64,000 nt of DNA from NCBI GenBank assembly GCA_964519955.1, contig CAZFLM010000004.1, positions 1 to 64,000 of the forward strand, in the 5' to 3' direction. The DNA is from CAZFLM01 sp964519955. Lineage in GTDB: Bacteria > Armatimonadota > Chthonomonadetes > Chthonomonadales > CAJBBX01. Shown piece by piece: positions 31,799 through 40,532 of this stretch; position 1 is the first letter of the stretch, and every line of letters begins with the position of its first letter. The translations under genes and the position numbers were made by a program. The notes beneath the pieces were generated by a model. That model worked only from the letters and a program-made list of their open reading frames with translations. It did no database searches and was not told the DNA's origin.

Positions 31799-34468
31799 TC
31801 AGCCGGGCGTCTCGCCCCTCCTGACTCGGACCCGACGCCGACGCACGGGCTCCTCACCGGTCTGCGAGCCCGACCCGCCATCGCTCCGCTCCACCCAGAG
31901 CTGTACCTCCACGTTCGGGGCCACGGTCGCCGTCGTCCGCACGCCCGCTCGCTTTACCGCCACCACCTGCGCCCGCTCCGAGCGGATCGTCACCCGGGCC
32001 ACGCGATCGGTGTAGTCCCGCACCACGGCGCGCACGGGGCCTAGCGGGCACTCCACCGCGATGTCGTACGGCGCGAGGCGCGCGCCGTTCCTCGGCACGT
32101 CGAACGCCGCCGGCAGCGACGCCTGCTCCGCCCGGATGGCTGCTCGGTATGCCTCACGAACGCTGCCACGCGCCATCAGCTTGCGCGCCTCGTCAACCAT
32201 CGCCGCGACCGCTGCCACCGGCCGATAGCTCGCGTGGCGCTTCGTCACCGCCTCGATCAGGTCGGTGGCGTCCTGCCAGTCCTGTAGCGCGACGCTCCGC
32301 TCCCGCTCGAGCGCGATATCGACCAACACCCGCACCGCCAGTTGCCCGTCTGCTGCAAGCGCCAGCGTAGCCGCGCCCGGAGAGACCACCTCGGCCAGCA
32401 CCTCGTAGCGGCGGCCGGGCACTTGATGGAACATCCCAGGCAGGGCCACAGCCTGCCACGCCGGCGCGCCCGATACGGCAGCTACATCGACTGGGACAGT
32501 GACCGCCACCGCCGGTGATCGCGGGCCATCCAAGTCGCGCAGCGTCACCCTCAGCAGCCCCGTATACGGCCGCTGCGCGCTGAGCGCGACCTCGATGCGG
32601 TTGGCGCCGAAGGCATCGGCGGGGGCCGCGTACTGCCGGCTCGCAGTCACCGACGCCTGGGCGGACGCGCCCGAGGACGGTGGCGCCGCATCGTAACGCA
32701 GGCCGGCCGGGCGGGCGATGCTGGCAGCGAACGACGATAGCAGCGCAGCCGTGTTCGGCCGGTGATGCCAGTTGTACAGCGTCGAGAACCGGGCGCCGTA
32801 CGCATAGGCAGCGCGCAGACAGGCCACGAGTTGCCCATCGTCCGCGCCCGTGCACTCGAGGTTCGGCAGCGCGATGCGCCCGCGTTCGCGCTCCTTGATG
32901 AGCCACGGCAGCATCGTCGCTCCGGACCAGTATTCGCCGCCGCTCCGCCCGTTCACCACGTAGCCGACCTCGAGGCCGGGGTGCAGCGCGTCGATGCCCT
33001 TCATCGGGTACAGCGGCATCGCGTACGGCTCGGTGTACACGTTGCGCGCCACCAGGTCGTCAGCATACTCCGGCGTGCCCGACGACAGCCCCGCCGCCTC
33101 CGGCCCGAGCCCTTCCCGCATCCAGTTCACGATGGTCTGCTGCCAGCGCGCCAGGTTCTGGTGCAACCAGAGCCGCTGCGGCAGGCCGAGGCCCTTCCTC
33201 GGGTCCAAGATGACCCCATCGCGCAGTGCTGCTGCCACCGTGAATGGGTTGAAGTCCGCCAGAAGCTGTGTGCGGGGCCTGCCGCCGTTGAACGCCGTGT
33301 AGCCGCTGTCGTCGACGCCCTTCGCCCAGTAGACTGTCTCCTCGCCCGTCGACAGCTCCCCCGGCAGCAGGTCCTGCAGCCCGCCCGCGCGCAGGCGATC
33401 GCGCTCCGCCTGCCACGCTCCAACGGCCTGTTTGAGCCGAAGCCGCCGGAACCGGTTGAGGCGGGGATGGTCCATCGTGAGCCACGGAGTGTCGCCCCAG
33501 CGGTTCGGCACGGTCAGCCCGAAGCGCCGATCGTACTGATCGCCCATCAGCGCCGCGAGCGCGGGCTTGTCTGCCTGCTCGTCGGGATCGAACGTGATCT
33601 GCTGATACGGCAGATCGGTGAGCTTGCCCCCGGCCCCGTCCGGCACACCGGCTGGAATGCCGGACCAGTGCATCTGGAACGCGATTCGCAGCGGCAGCCC
33701 TGCTGTGCGCGCCAGACCGGCGAGGCGGCTCATCTCCGACGCATTGCGCGCCGGGTTGCTCGTGCAGAAGTTGTAGAGGACGGCCGCCTGCGGCACGATG
33801 CGGCGACCGCGCGGGATCAGCGCGGCGATCCGCTTCATCTCCGCGTCGTCGATCCGGTAGCCGTAGTCGAGCGACGTGAGCAGCGCAAGGCCCATCCGTT
33901 CCCCGGACCCGAGGGCAGCACCCTCGGCCTCGGGCGCGGGCCTGTACACCCGCACCATCGCCACGGTGATGGGCGCCGCCGTATCTCTGTCGGCGACGAC
34001 CCGGAGGTCAACGCCTCCACTCCGCAGGTCGGCCGGAACGAAGCACGTGCGGGTCACACCGGCGCCGGGGTCCGTCTCCGCCGCGCTGTAGACCTCGACG
34101 CCGGCAACGAACACCCGATAGGCCTGGCGGCGTCCGAGGTGCGCGCTGGACGTAGCGAGGCTGATCGCGATCAGCCCGTGGCGGGTGGGCTCCGACGCTG
34201 CGCCCACGTGTGCGCCAAATGCGCCGCCGGGCAAGAGCATAACGCCGGCAACCGGCTGCTTGAGGCGACCGACGACGGTCGTGTCCGAGCGGATGCTCCC
34301 GCCGGCGATCCGCACCGCGTGCCGTGTCCTGGAACGTGCGAAGGAGCAGTCGAGGGAGTCAACCAGCAGCAGGCCCGCTTGGGAGCGGGCCTGCGTGAGA
34401 CAGCACAGCGCAGCCACCATCAAGGCGAGGACTCGTGTCGGTCGTCTACGGCACGCGCTCCATCGCAT
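31799..34468 (-). CDS. Large secreted protein, probable glycosidase-like (TIM-barrel type), unknown family
   Basis: An 889-residue exported protein. The signal is MRWSACRRRPTRVLALMVAALCC...RSQA; ATG at 34468 is chosen because GAGG lies six bases upstream, with another in-frame ATG two codons earlier. The middle part (residues ~210-600) has the look of a barrel glycosidase: DYGYRIDDAEMKRIAALIP, RIAFQMHWSGIPAG, PWLTMDHPRLNRFRR, GEETVYWAKGVDD and YNWHHRPNTAALLSS with acidic residues after predicted strands. Residues ~620-790 resemble beta-sandwich accessory domains and the tail is basic. I cannot name the glycosyl hydrolase family. It lies 28 bases after the neighbouring large protein gene and is probably co-expressed with it. 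Confidence 0.6.
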   Translation of the reverse strand: MRWSACRRRPTRVLALMVAALCCLTQARSQAGLLLVDSLDCSFARSRTRHAVRIAGGSIRSDTTVVGRLKQPVAGVMLLPGGAFGAHVGAASEPTRHGLIAISLATSSAHLGRRQAYRVFVAGVEVYSAAETDPGAGVTRTCFVPADLRSGGVDLRVVADRDTAAPITVAMVRVYRPAPEAEGAALGSGERMGLALLTSLDYGYRIDDAEMKRIAALIPRGRRIVPQAAVLYNFCTSNPARNASEMSRLAGLARTAGLPLRIAFQMHWSGIPAGVPDGAGGKLTDLPYQQITFDPDEQADKPALAALMGDQYDRRFGLTVPNRWGDTPWLTMDHPRLNRFRRLRLKQAVGAWQAERDRLRAGGLQDLLPGELSTGEETVYWAKGVDDSGYTAFNGGRPRTQLLADFNPFTVAAALRDGVILDPRKGLGLPQRLWLHQNLARWQQTIVNWMREGLGPEAAGLSSGTPEYADDLVARNVYTEPYAMPLYPMKGIDALHPGLEVGYVVNGRSGGEYWSGATMLPWLIKERERGRIALPNLECTGADDGQLVACLRAAYAYGARFSTLYNWHHRPNTAALLSSFAASIARPAGLRYDAAPPSSGASAQASVTASRQYAAPADAFGANRIEVALSAQRPYTGLLRVTLRDLDGPRSPAVAVTVPVDVAAVSGAPAWQAVALPGMFHQVPGRRYEVLAEVVSPGAATLALAADGQLAVRVLVDIALERERSVALQDWQDATDLIEAVTKRHASYRPVAAVAAMVDEARKLMARGSVREAYRAAIRAEQASLPAAFDVPRNGARLAPYDIAVECPLGPVRAVVRDYTDRVARVTIRSERAQVVAVKRAGVRTTATVAPNVEVQLWVERSDGGSGSQTGEEPVRRRRVRVRRGETPG

Positions 34469-34496
34469 GGGCATCCTCGTCGCGGGCGATAGTGGG

Positions 34497-37103
34497 CTAC
34501 TTCTTCGGCGGCAAGACCTTCGACGGGATCTTCACCGCCTCTTCCGAGAGCGTCGGCCTCAGCGTGCCCCTGGGCGTGAACGCGTCCCGCGTCAGCAGGA
34601 TGGCGTCGATGGCCAGGGCATACCGATCCAACCCAGGAGCCGGGTCGTTCACGCGGAACGCCAGCGTGTGCGCCCCCTTGGTCAGGCGGGAGTGGCCCAG
34701 GTTCATCCAGCCGAACCGATCGCCGACGTAGGTCGCCCCAACCAGCGCCCCCTCCGTGCTGAGCCTCGTCGATCCCCCATCGATAGTCCACTGGAACGGC
34801 GAGGCCTGGGGACCGGGCGGCGTGCAGGCGACCCAGAACGTGTAGTCACCGTCGGCGGGAGCTACGAGCTTGTAGTTCGCGACGAACCCATCGACGTGCG
34901 TCTTGGTGGACGCATTCAGCACCAGGGCCGAGCCGTTTGAGGCCCCTGGGATGCGGGCCACCTCCGTGAAGGAGTGGCTGTCGGCTATCTCGGCCTCGCG
35001 CCACGTGTACGGCTGGGCAAGCAGCACGATCCCGCTGATGGCATCCTGGAGCATGGACGACGCCAACGCATAGTTGCCGCGCTTCACCGCCTGCTCTATA
35101 CGGTCGAGCGCCAGGCGGAAATCGAGTGCCGGCAAGCTCTGGTCCAGAGCGTGCGCCACGAGGTTCCGCAGTTGCTTCACCCCGTCTTCGACCGACTCGA
35201 CGGGCACCAGGTCGATCGCCCCAGCCCGGATGAGCCTCGGCGTGTCGTCGAGCATCACCGTGGCCCACTTGCGCTTTACGTCGGCCCGAAACTGCACCGG
35301 TACCCCGTCGATGGTGGTGATGTCCAGCTTGCGCGGGTCCGCCACGCTCAGCCGCGTCTCTCGCGGGCCGCGGAGCGACCAGAGCACCAGCACCTCGCCT
35401 TCCGGTTGGCCAATGACGTAGCCTGCGTACGAAGAGCCGAACCCGATGGCCCGCCCCGGAGCGAGAGACGGCACCCACACGACACTGGTGTTGCCGACAG
35501 GGCCCGGGTGCACCAGCCCCGCCGCCGCCATCGGGAACGGCACGGTACGCGGGCGCGCGCCAGCCGCGCCAGCGTTCGTCCCGCGTTCCGCGTACGCCTT
35601 GAGCCAGTCGAGCTGCTCGGGCATCGCCGCCATCTGGAACGCTGCCAGCCGGTCCTCCGGAAGGACCTGCAGTCCCCACACGAAGAAGCCTCGGGCGCCG
35701 ATGCCGCGCAGCCAGTCTAGATCGAAGAAGAGCGCCTCACGGCTCGCGTAGCCCGGCGTGGCCTTCTTGGGGCTGCTCGTGTCCATGGTCTCGGACACGA
35801 CGCACCAGAGAACCTTGGCAGCGTCCTCGCACTGGCTGTACGTCGAGTCCGCCCCGGCCGTGACAAGCGAGGAACCCTTGCCGTAAGCCGAGATGCCGAG
35901 CCCATCGAAGCCGCTCGTCGCGCTCGACTGCGAGAACATGCGATGCTGCAGCGTGCGCGTGTAGACAACAGGCACGTTGGCGACCTCGCGCTTCAGCAGA
36001 TCGGCCATCGCATTCATGTAGTAGGAGAACGACTGCGTCTCGAACTCCCGCAGATCATCCCAGAACCTGGGAATGCCGGCGCCCAGTTGATAACGATGGC
36101 CGTTCGCTGGGTCCATCATGAACGGCGCGCCACTGCGCGTCTCCCACATCGGGACGAGCCCCGTAAGCGCCCGGAAGTCGCGGACCTCGGCAGCAGAGAG
36201 CGCCCAGCCCTGCTGCACCGCGTCGGCCGTGGGATACTTCCGCCGCAGGTAGGCCTCCCACTCCACGCGGAATCCGAGGCTGTCCGGTACGAGATAGTCA
36301 GCGTCCCCTAGCAAGCCGAGCGGTCGCGCGAGAGGATCCAGGAAGAAGCGCAGTCCCGGGCCAAACTTCACCTGGCCCAGCAGTCCGATGAGCGTATCCC
36401 GGTAGCCATCGAACCCGGCCCACAGGTCCGGCATCCATCCCTCGCGCGCGGGGCGAATCGTGCGGTGCGGATACAGGAGGCCCACGGCGCCACCCGAGAC
36501 CACCACATCGCCTGTCGGGGCGCTCGCTGTGCCGTCGCGCACGCGGACCTGGCCATCTTTCAGCACGCGGCTCCCATCGGTGGCGTCTACGACGATGTAC
36601 CGCGCCGTGTCGGCATCCGGAGCATCCCAAACGACATCTGTCCCCTCGCGCACCCCGGCGATCCGGTAAGTCTGCGGTCGGACGACGTAGCCGGTCAGCG
36701 GCGTCTTCACGCCCGTGCCGAACGCGATGCCGTAGCGGAAGCCTGCCTCTTCGAGCTTGTCGATTACCCGTTGCCACGCAGCCGCCGACACGTCGGTGGC
36801 GGAGACCATCGGGTCGATGATGAGGTCGAGGATGCCCTTCGCCTTGAGCGCGTCGAGCGCCTTCACATCGGCCGCCCAATTCGGCTCCGTCGCGCCCTGA
36901 GCCAGATACCGCGGCGTGAACGTGCCACCTACTGGCACGTACGGCTGTCCATCCCAGAGGAGCGCGTGCCCCGCACCCACGGACCACGTGTGTGACGCCC
37001 CACCCCGATCCTGGTAGGTTCCGCTAGCGGCCGGCTTCTGCGCGAGAACCGGGCTCACCGACAACAACAGGGCCACGCCCAACGCCAACTCGCGAACACT
37101 CAT
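34497..37103 (-). CDS. Large secreted protein with glycosidase-like barrel and C-terminal carbohydrate-binding-like domain
   Basis: An 868-residue exported protein with signal peptide MSVRELALGVALLLSVSPVLAQ. The N-terminal half resembles GH42/GH-A type hydrolases: QPYVPVGGTFTPRYLAQG, ALDALKAKGILDLIIDPM, RFFLDPLARPLGLLGDADYLVPDS and SGFDGLGISAYGKGSS. KVLWCVVSETMDTSSP with GFFVWGLQVLP resembles the strand carrying the nucleophile region. A C-terminal ~130-residue domain (WREAEIADSHSF, QWTIDGGSTRLST, LTKGAHTLAFRVNDPAPG) is like a CBM of the galactose-binding sandwich kind. The specific family is not certain. It pairs with the adjacent large secreted protein, so the two may act on one polysaccharide. 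Upstream, an ASCH gene ends 5 bases before. Confidence 0.65.
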   Translation of the reverse strand: MSVRELALGVALLLSVSPVLAQKPAASGTYQDRGGASHTWSVGAGHALLWDGQPYVPVGGTFTPRYLAQGATEPNWAADVKALDALKAKGILDLIIDPMVSATDVSAAAWQRVIDKLEEAGFRYGIAFGTGVKTPLTGYVVRPQTYRIAGVREGTDVVWDAPDADTARYIVVDATDGSRVLKDGQVRVRDGTASAPTGDVVVSGGAVGLLYPHRTIRPAREGWMPDLWAGFDGYRDTLIGLLGQVKFGPGLRFFLDPLARPLGLLGDADYLVPDSLGFRVEWEAYLRRKYPTADAVQQGWALSAAEVRDFRALTGLVPMWETRSGAPFMMDPANGHRYQLGAGIPRFWDDLREFETQSFSYYMNAMADLLKREVANVPVVYTRTLQHRMFSQSSATSGFDGLGISAYGKGSSLVTAGADSTYSQCEDAAKVLWCVVSETMDTSSPKKATPGYASREALFFDLDWLRGIGARGFFVWGLQVLPEDRLAAFQMAAMPEQLDWLKAYAERGTNAGAAGARPRTVPFPMAAAGLVHPGPVGNTSVVWVPSLAPGRAIGFGSSYAGYVIGQPEGEVLVLWSLRGPRETRLSVADPRKLDITTIDGVPVQFRADVKRKWATVMLDDTPRLIRAGAIDLVPVESVEDGVKQLRNLVAHALDQSLPALDFRLALDRIEQAVKRGNYALASSMLQDAISGIVLLAQPYTWREAEIADSHSFTEVARIPGASNGSALVLNASTKTHVDGFVANYKLVAPADGDYTFWVACTPPGPQASPFQWTIDGGSTRLSTEGALVGATYVGDRFGWMNLGHSRLTKGAHTLAFRVNDPAPGLDRYALAIDAILLTRDAFTPRGTLRPTLSEEAVKIPSKVLPPKK

Positions 37104-37108
37104 GGGCT

Positions 37109-37459
37109 CTAGTACTCGCTGACGGGAGAGAAGTAGACGACGGTCACGGTGTCCTCCAGCGAGATCTCCGGACCGTATATACGCTGCAGGACGTGCAATA
37201 CGTCTTCCGGCGTGCGGAATTCGGGGTTCTCCTTGTTGATGTCCCGCGGGGAAAGGTCGCCGATGAGCTTCACATCCACTGCGTCGAGGATTGCGGTGAA
37301 GATGCGCTGGCGGCGCCCGTACCGCTGCCCCACGGTCACCCACACGAGTTGGCCTGCCTGGTACTTGTCGGACTTGTCACCGAGGCGAATGGTGGCGGTC
37401 TTCCTGCCGGTTCGCAGGGCCTCTTCGTAGAGTTCCGAGTAGAAGTTGAGGGCAAACAT
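37109..37459 (-). CDS. ASCH domain protein
   Basis: A 116-residue single-domain protein. The ASCH signature GxKxxTxR is seen as GRKTATIRLGDKS, followed by YQAGQLVWVTVGQRYGRRQRIFTAILDAV and KLIGDLSPRDI. This PUA-like beta-barrel fold binds RNA or acts on modified nucleosides (some members are N4-acetylcytidine amidohydrolases). ATG at 37459 is chosen; an in-frame TTG eight codons upstream has no better ribosome site. Its stop is 5 bases before the start of the large secreted protein gene, so they share a transcript, but the link looks incidental. Confidence 0.7.
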   Translation of the reverse strand: MFALNFYSELYEEALRTGRKTATIRLGDKSDKYQAGQLVWVTVGQRYGRRQRIFTAILDAVDVKLIGDLSPRDINKENPEFRTPEDVLHVLQRIYGPEISLEDTVTVVYFSPVSEY

Positions 37460-37548
37460 AGCGCTGGCGGGCACTCGTTCCAAGGGGAGTCCGCGCGGCT
37501 ACCGGCGCCTGCGCGGCGCGACAAGTGTAACACACGCACCGAAGTTCG

Positions 37549-37923
37549 TCAACGAGTGGCGCGGCGAGCCCGCCTCCGCCGCCTCGCGAGGTACCACCAG
37601 GCGGAACCCGCGGCGTACGACGCGACGACGGCCGCCCCGGCCGAATGGACCTGCGAGAGGTAGGCGCCTCCGCCCTCGGCTAGAATGGCGTCGCCGAACT
37701 CGATCGCATCGTTCATCACGGCCCCCGCGCCGAAGAACAGGACAACCGCTCCGACCAGCGGATGCGCGCGACAGGCAATGAGCACGATCAGCGAAGCGAC
37801 CGCGGCCTCACGCCAGACGTACGGTAGCGGCACGACCTTGTCCGTGACCTCCGCCGACGCCGGCGACGAGGCGATCGCGAGCAGCACCACGAGGAGAGCG
37901 GCTGCTGCGCGACGAAGGCACAC
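37549..37923 (-). CDS. Small exported membrane protein, last gene of the ABC/OmpA cluster
   Basis: A 124-residue protein. GTG at 37923 follows AGAGGAG at six bases. A signal-anchor VCLRRAAAALLVVLLAIASSPASA is followed by two or three hydrophobic segments (REAAVASLIVLIACRAH, VGAVVLFFGAGAVMNDA, GAAVVASYAAGSAWWYLA) and a very basic tail of Arg residues. The topology would place the tail in the cytoplasm. I know no family. Its start is 13 bases after the preceding stop, so it belongs to the importer operon, perhaps as a membrane accessory subunit. Confidence 0.6.
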   Translation of the reverse strand: MCLRRAAAALLVVLLAIASSPASAEVTDKVVPLPYVWREAAVASLIVLIACRAHPLVGAVVLFFGAGAVMNDAIEFGDAILAEGGGAYLSQVHSAGAAVVASYAAGSAWWYLARRRRRARRATR

Positions 37924-37936
37924 CGGCGTCTCCTCT

Positions 37937-38695
37937 CTACCCCTTCTGCGGCTGCCCTCCAGCCTCGCCGGACGGCGCGTGGCGCGAGGGCGGCACGTCG
38001 AGGCTGAAGAACTCCAGCACGTCGTCCAGCCGGCCCGACTCCGCGTTGCAGGCCTCGGTGATGCGCGCGTTCTTCGCCTGGGCCGCCTGGATCGCCTTCC
38101 GCTTCTCCTCGATCTGCGCCTGGAGCGCCGCGATCTCGAAGTTGGTTCGGCTGATGACCTCGGTCGTGTGCTTGCCCAGCGCCTCGGAGTAGGACGCGAG
38201 CGCCGCCAGCTTCCGAGAGGCATCCGCCACGATCGTCTCGGGCGTCGCGCCGATGGACTTGCCCAGAGCGCCGAGGGTGACCTTCACCGTCTGCCGCTTC
38301 ACCTCGATCGGCAGGTCGGCCGGCAGCGAGGCCATCATGTCCAGCATCTGCTCCGCGGTGAAGGGCGTCTCCGGCAACCCGGCGCGCTTGTAGATCGGCG
38401 CGAAGTCGGACGGGCCCCCGGCTGCGGCGGGCGCGGGCTCGTCATCCGGCTCGGGCGCCACCCTGATCTGGTCGAGGTTCGGGCCCGGAGCGTCGCGCAC
38501 GATCTGCTCGACCGTCTTGGTCGGCGCGGGAGGCACCGGGCCGCCGGCCTGCAGCCCCTTGAGGCGCGCATCGACTGCGGCGAGCTTGGCGTCCAGGTCC
38601 TCGCCGGGCGCCGGCGCGGCTACCGGCTCCGGCTCTTCGGGCGGCAGCTCCACCAGCAGCCCAGCGGCCTTGCGCAGCGCATCGTGTAGGCCCAT
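37937..38695 (-). CDS. Coiled-coil protein with proline-rich linker, part of the ABC/OmpA cluster
   Basis: A 252-residue soluble protein without signal peptide or TM segment. The N-terminal ~95 residues are Pro/Ala/Glu-rich and probably disordered (PPEEPEPVAAPAPGEDLDA). Then comes a helical domain (YKRAGLPETPFTAEQMLDMM, RQTVKVTLGALGKSIGATPE), followed by a coiled coil (FEIAALQAQIEEKRKAIQAA and NARITEACNAESGRLDDVLE). I recognise no family. The same-strand gene order and 54-base gap place it with the preceding coiled-coil membrane protein. The helical, cytoplasmic make-up suggests a scaffold or regulator of the transporter. Confidence 0.6.
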   Translation of the reverse strand: MGLHDALRKAAGLLVELPPEEPEPVAAPAPGEDLDAKLAAVDARLKGLQAGGPVPPAPTKTVEQIVRDAPGPNLDQIRVAPEPDDEPAPAAAGGPSDFAPIYKRAGLPETPFTAEQMLDMMASLPADLPIEVKRQTVKVTLGALGKSIGATPETIVADASRKLAALASYSEALGKHTTEVISRTNFEIAALQAQIEEKRKAIQAAQAKNARITEACNAESGRLDDVLEFFSLDVPPSRHAPSGEAGGQPQKG

Positions 38696-38749
38696 CCCTC
38701 TCCTCCTCCCGGCGCCAGTGCGCCACAGCCATCGCCCTGGAGGGCGGGA

Positions 38750-39688
38750 CTACGAGCCGAGGCGCGCAGCCAACTGCTCGTAGGGCGCCATCTCGTCCAG
38801 CACCTGCGTCATCGTCTCTGCCTGAGTCACCACATCCTCGATATCCGCCAGGATCTGCTCGGGCGACCGGGCTCGGATCTCGTCGCTGATCAGGCCGAAC
38901 GTATCCTCCACCAGGCCGAGCTGGTGATTCAGGTTGGTCAAGATCGATCCGATGCGCCCGACGAACTCGCGGCGCCGCTGCAGCACGTCGGCCCGCTTCT
39001 GAATAACGGCCTTCGTGTTCGGATCGGCCTCCGCCTCCATCTGGCGCTTCAGGTCGGCGATCTCGCGGTCGTACTGCTGCTCCACCTCCGCCACCCCGAG
39101 CGAGACCAACTCGTCGGACATCACCTGGGCCGGAACGGGACAGGGAGTATCTGGCGCAACGATGAACTCGTCTTCCCGGACACGGTTACGCCTCGCCCGC
39201 CGTCCGGAACGCTCGTCTACCACCCGTGGCGCCTCCACCGGTGCGGGCCGCGTTTCGCCGACGACCGACTGGAGATACGTGACGAACTGGCGCTGCTTGT
39301 CCGCGAACAACAGGAACTTCTCGAGGAGGTAGTCCAGCTTGTGGATGACCTCGCCGAACCACTCCTGGTCCTCCGCCGGATGCGCGAGGATCTGCAGGCG
39401 CACGGACTCGAGGCGCTCGTAGCGCGCTTGCATGTCGAACGGGAGCTGGGGCAGCACCTGGTCCTTGAGGGCCTGGCGTTTGGCCTCCACCTCGGCCTCA
39501 TGCCGCCCCGCCAGGATGCCGCGGTACCACGCCGTGTCGGGCACCACAAGGAGGTAGGCGGCCTCGGCGACCAGCCCGGCGAGGAGCGGCATGGGGTTCA
39601 GTGTGGCAGCCGAGAGGGCCGCCACCGACGCGAGGCCGATGAGGTTGATGTTCTCGCCGAAGGCGGTCTTGTACTGGTTCGCTGCCAT
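38750..39688 (-). CDS. Membrane-associated coiled-coil protein of unknown function, part of the ABC/OmpA cluster
   Basis: A 312-residue protein with two hydrophobic helices near the N-terminus (residues ~15-49, INLIGLASVAALSAATLN and LLAGLVAEAAYLLVV). Long helices follow: AGRHEAEVEAKRQALKDQV, ERLESVRLQILAHPAEDQ, KLDYLLEKFLLFADKQRQ and EVEQQYDREIADLKRQMEAE. Most of the chain is predicted coiled coil, facing the cytoplasm. No enzymatic motif is visible and I cannot assign a family. It lies 24 bases after the ATPase gene. It may couple the importer to a cytoplasmic partner, possibly the next coiled-coil protein. Confidence 0.65.
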   Translation of the reverse strand: MAANQYKTAFGENINLIGLASVAALSAATLNPMPLLAGLVAEAAYLLVVPDTAWYRGILAGRHEAEVEAKRQALKDQVLPQLPFDMQARYERLESVRLQILAHPAEDQEWFGEVIHKLDYLLEKFLLFADKQRQFVTYLQSVVGETRPAPVEAPRVVDERSGRRARRNRVREDEFIVAPDTPCPVPAQVMSDELVSLGVAEVEQQYDREIADLKRQMEAEADPNTKAVIQKRADVLQRRREFVGRIGSILTNLNHQLGLVEDTFGLISDEIRARSPEQILADIEDVVTQAETMTQVLDEMAPYEQLAARLGS

Positions 39689-39712
39689 GTCGTTCGGTGC
39701 GCCCTCCCAGTC

Positions 39713-40531
39713 CTAGACCGACACCCGGATCTGCCCGCTCGTCGGGGTCTGCTTCAAAAGGTGCAGCAGCTCCTGGCTGAGCGTGACGAACGACTCCTCG
39801 CGAACGATGCCGGGATCGCGCGGCCGCGAGAACGGGACGCGCAGGTCGTGCACAACCTCGGCCGGGCGGGGCGAGAACACGATGATCCGGTCCGCGAGCA
39901 GAACGGCCTCGGTAATGTCGTGCGTCACGAAGATGACGACGTTCTTCTCCTCGGTCCAGAGCCCCAGGAGCATCTGCTGCATCTCGGCGCGCGTCTGAGC
40001 GTCGAGCGCGCCGAACGGCTCGTCCATCAGCACGATCGGCGGCTTCATCGCGAGCGTCCGGGCGATCGCCACGCGCTGCTGCATGCCGCCTGAAAGCTCG
40101 CGGGTCCGCGCCTGCAGGCGGTCGCCAAGTCCCACCTTAGTCAGGTACTCCTCGGCCAGCGAGCGGCGAGCGGGCGCATCCTTCCCCTGGATCCGCAGGC
40201 CGAACTCCACGTTGCCCAGCACGCTCAGCCACGGGAAGCAGGTGTATGCCTGGGGCACGGTGACAGAGTAGTCGTTGGGCCCGAGCAGCAACCTGTCGTA
40301 GATCCGCACGTCGCCAGCGTCAGGCAGCGCTAGGCCGGCGACCATGCTAAGGATGGTGCTCTTGCCGCAGCCAGACGGGCCGAGCAGCGCCACGAACTCA
40401 CCGTCCTCGTCGTCCGCGATGGACAGGCTCACGTTGTTGACCGCCACCACGCGGTCGCCGTTGTGGGGACCGGCGAACCACTTGCTGACGCCCTTCAGCT
40501 CTACGATCGGAGGCTTGTCGGACACGATCAC
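39713..40531 (-). CDS. ABC transporter ATP-binding protein (nitrate/taurine/sulfonate type)
   Basis: A 272-residue ATPase with Walker A LLGPSGCGKSTILSMV, Q-loop VPQAYTCFPW, signature LSGGMQQRVAIARTLA, Walker B VLMDEPFGALD and H-loop VTHDITEAVLLAD. The QxxxxxPW Q-loop and overall length match the TauB/SsuB group. An oddity is the insertion ADDEDGEF before Walker A. GTG at 40531 starts two bases after the permease stop. It powers import through the permease encoded just upstream. The substrate is not told by the ATPase. Confidence 0.93.
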   Translation of the reverse strand: MIVSDKPPIVELKGVSKWFAGPHNGDRVVAVNNVSLSIADDEDGEFVALLGPSGCGKSTILSMVAGLALPDAGDVRIYDRLLLGPNDYSVTVPQAYTCFPWLSVLGNVEFGLRIQGKDAPARRSLAEEYLTKVGLGDRLQARTRELSGGMQQRVAIARTLAMKPPIVLMDEPFGALDAQTRAEMQQMLLGLWTEEKNVVIFVTHDITEAVLLADRIIVFSPRPAEVVHDLRVPFSRPRDPGIVREESFVTLSQELLHLLKQTPTSGQIRVSV

Positions 40532-40532
40532 C

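Noticed and set aside
34474..34476. ATG two codons upstream of the chosen start of the large secreted protein
   Set aside because: The GAGG site directly abuts this ATG, whereas the ATG at 34468 has a normal six-base spacing; both give the same signal peptide.
32762..34492. A 576-codon plus-strand frame opposite the large secreted protein gene
   Set aside because: No homology and an atypical amino-acid composition; the minus-strand frame has a signal peptide and coherent domains.
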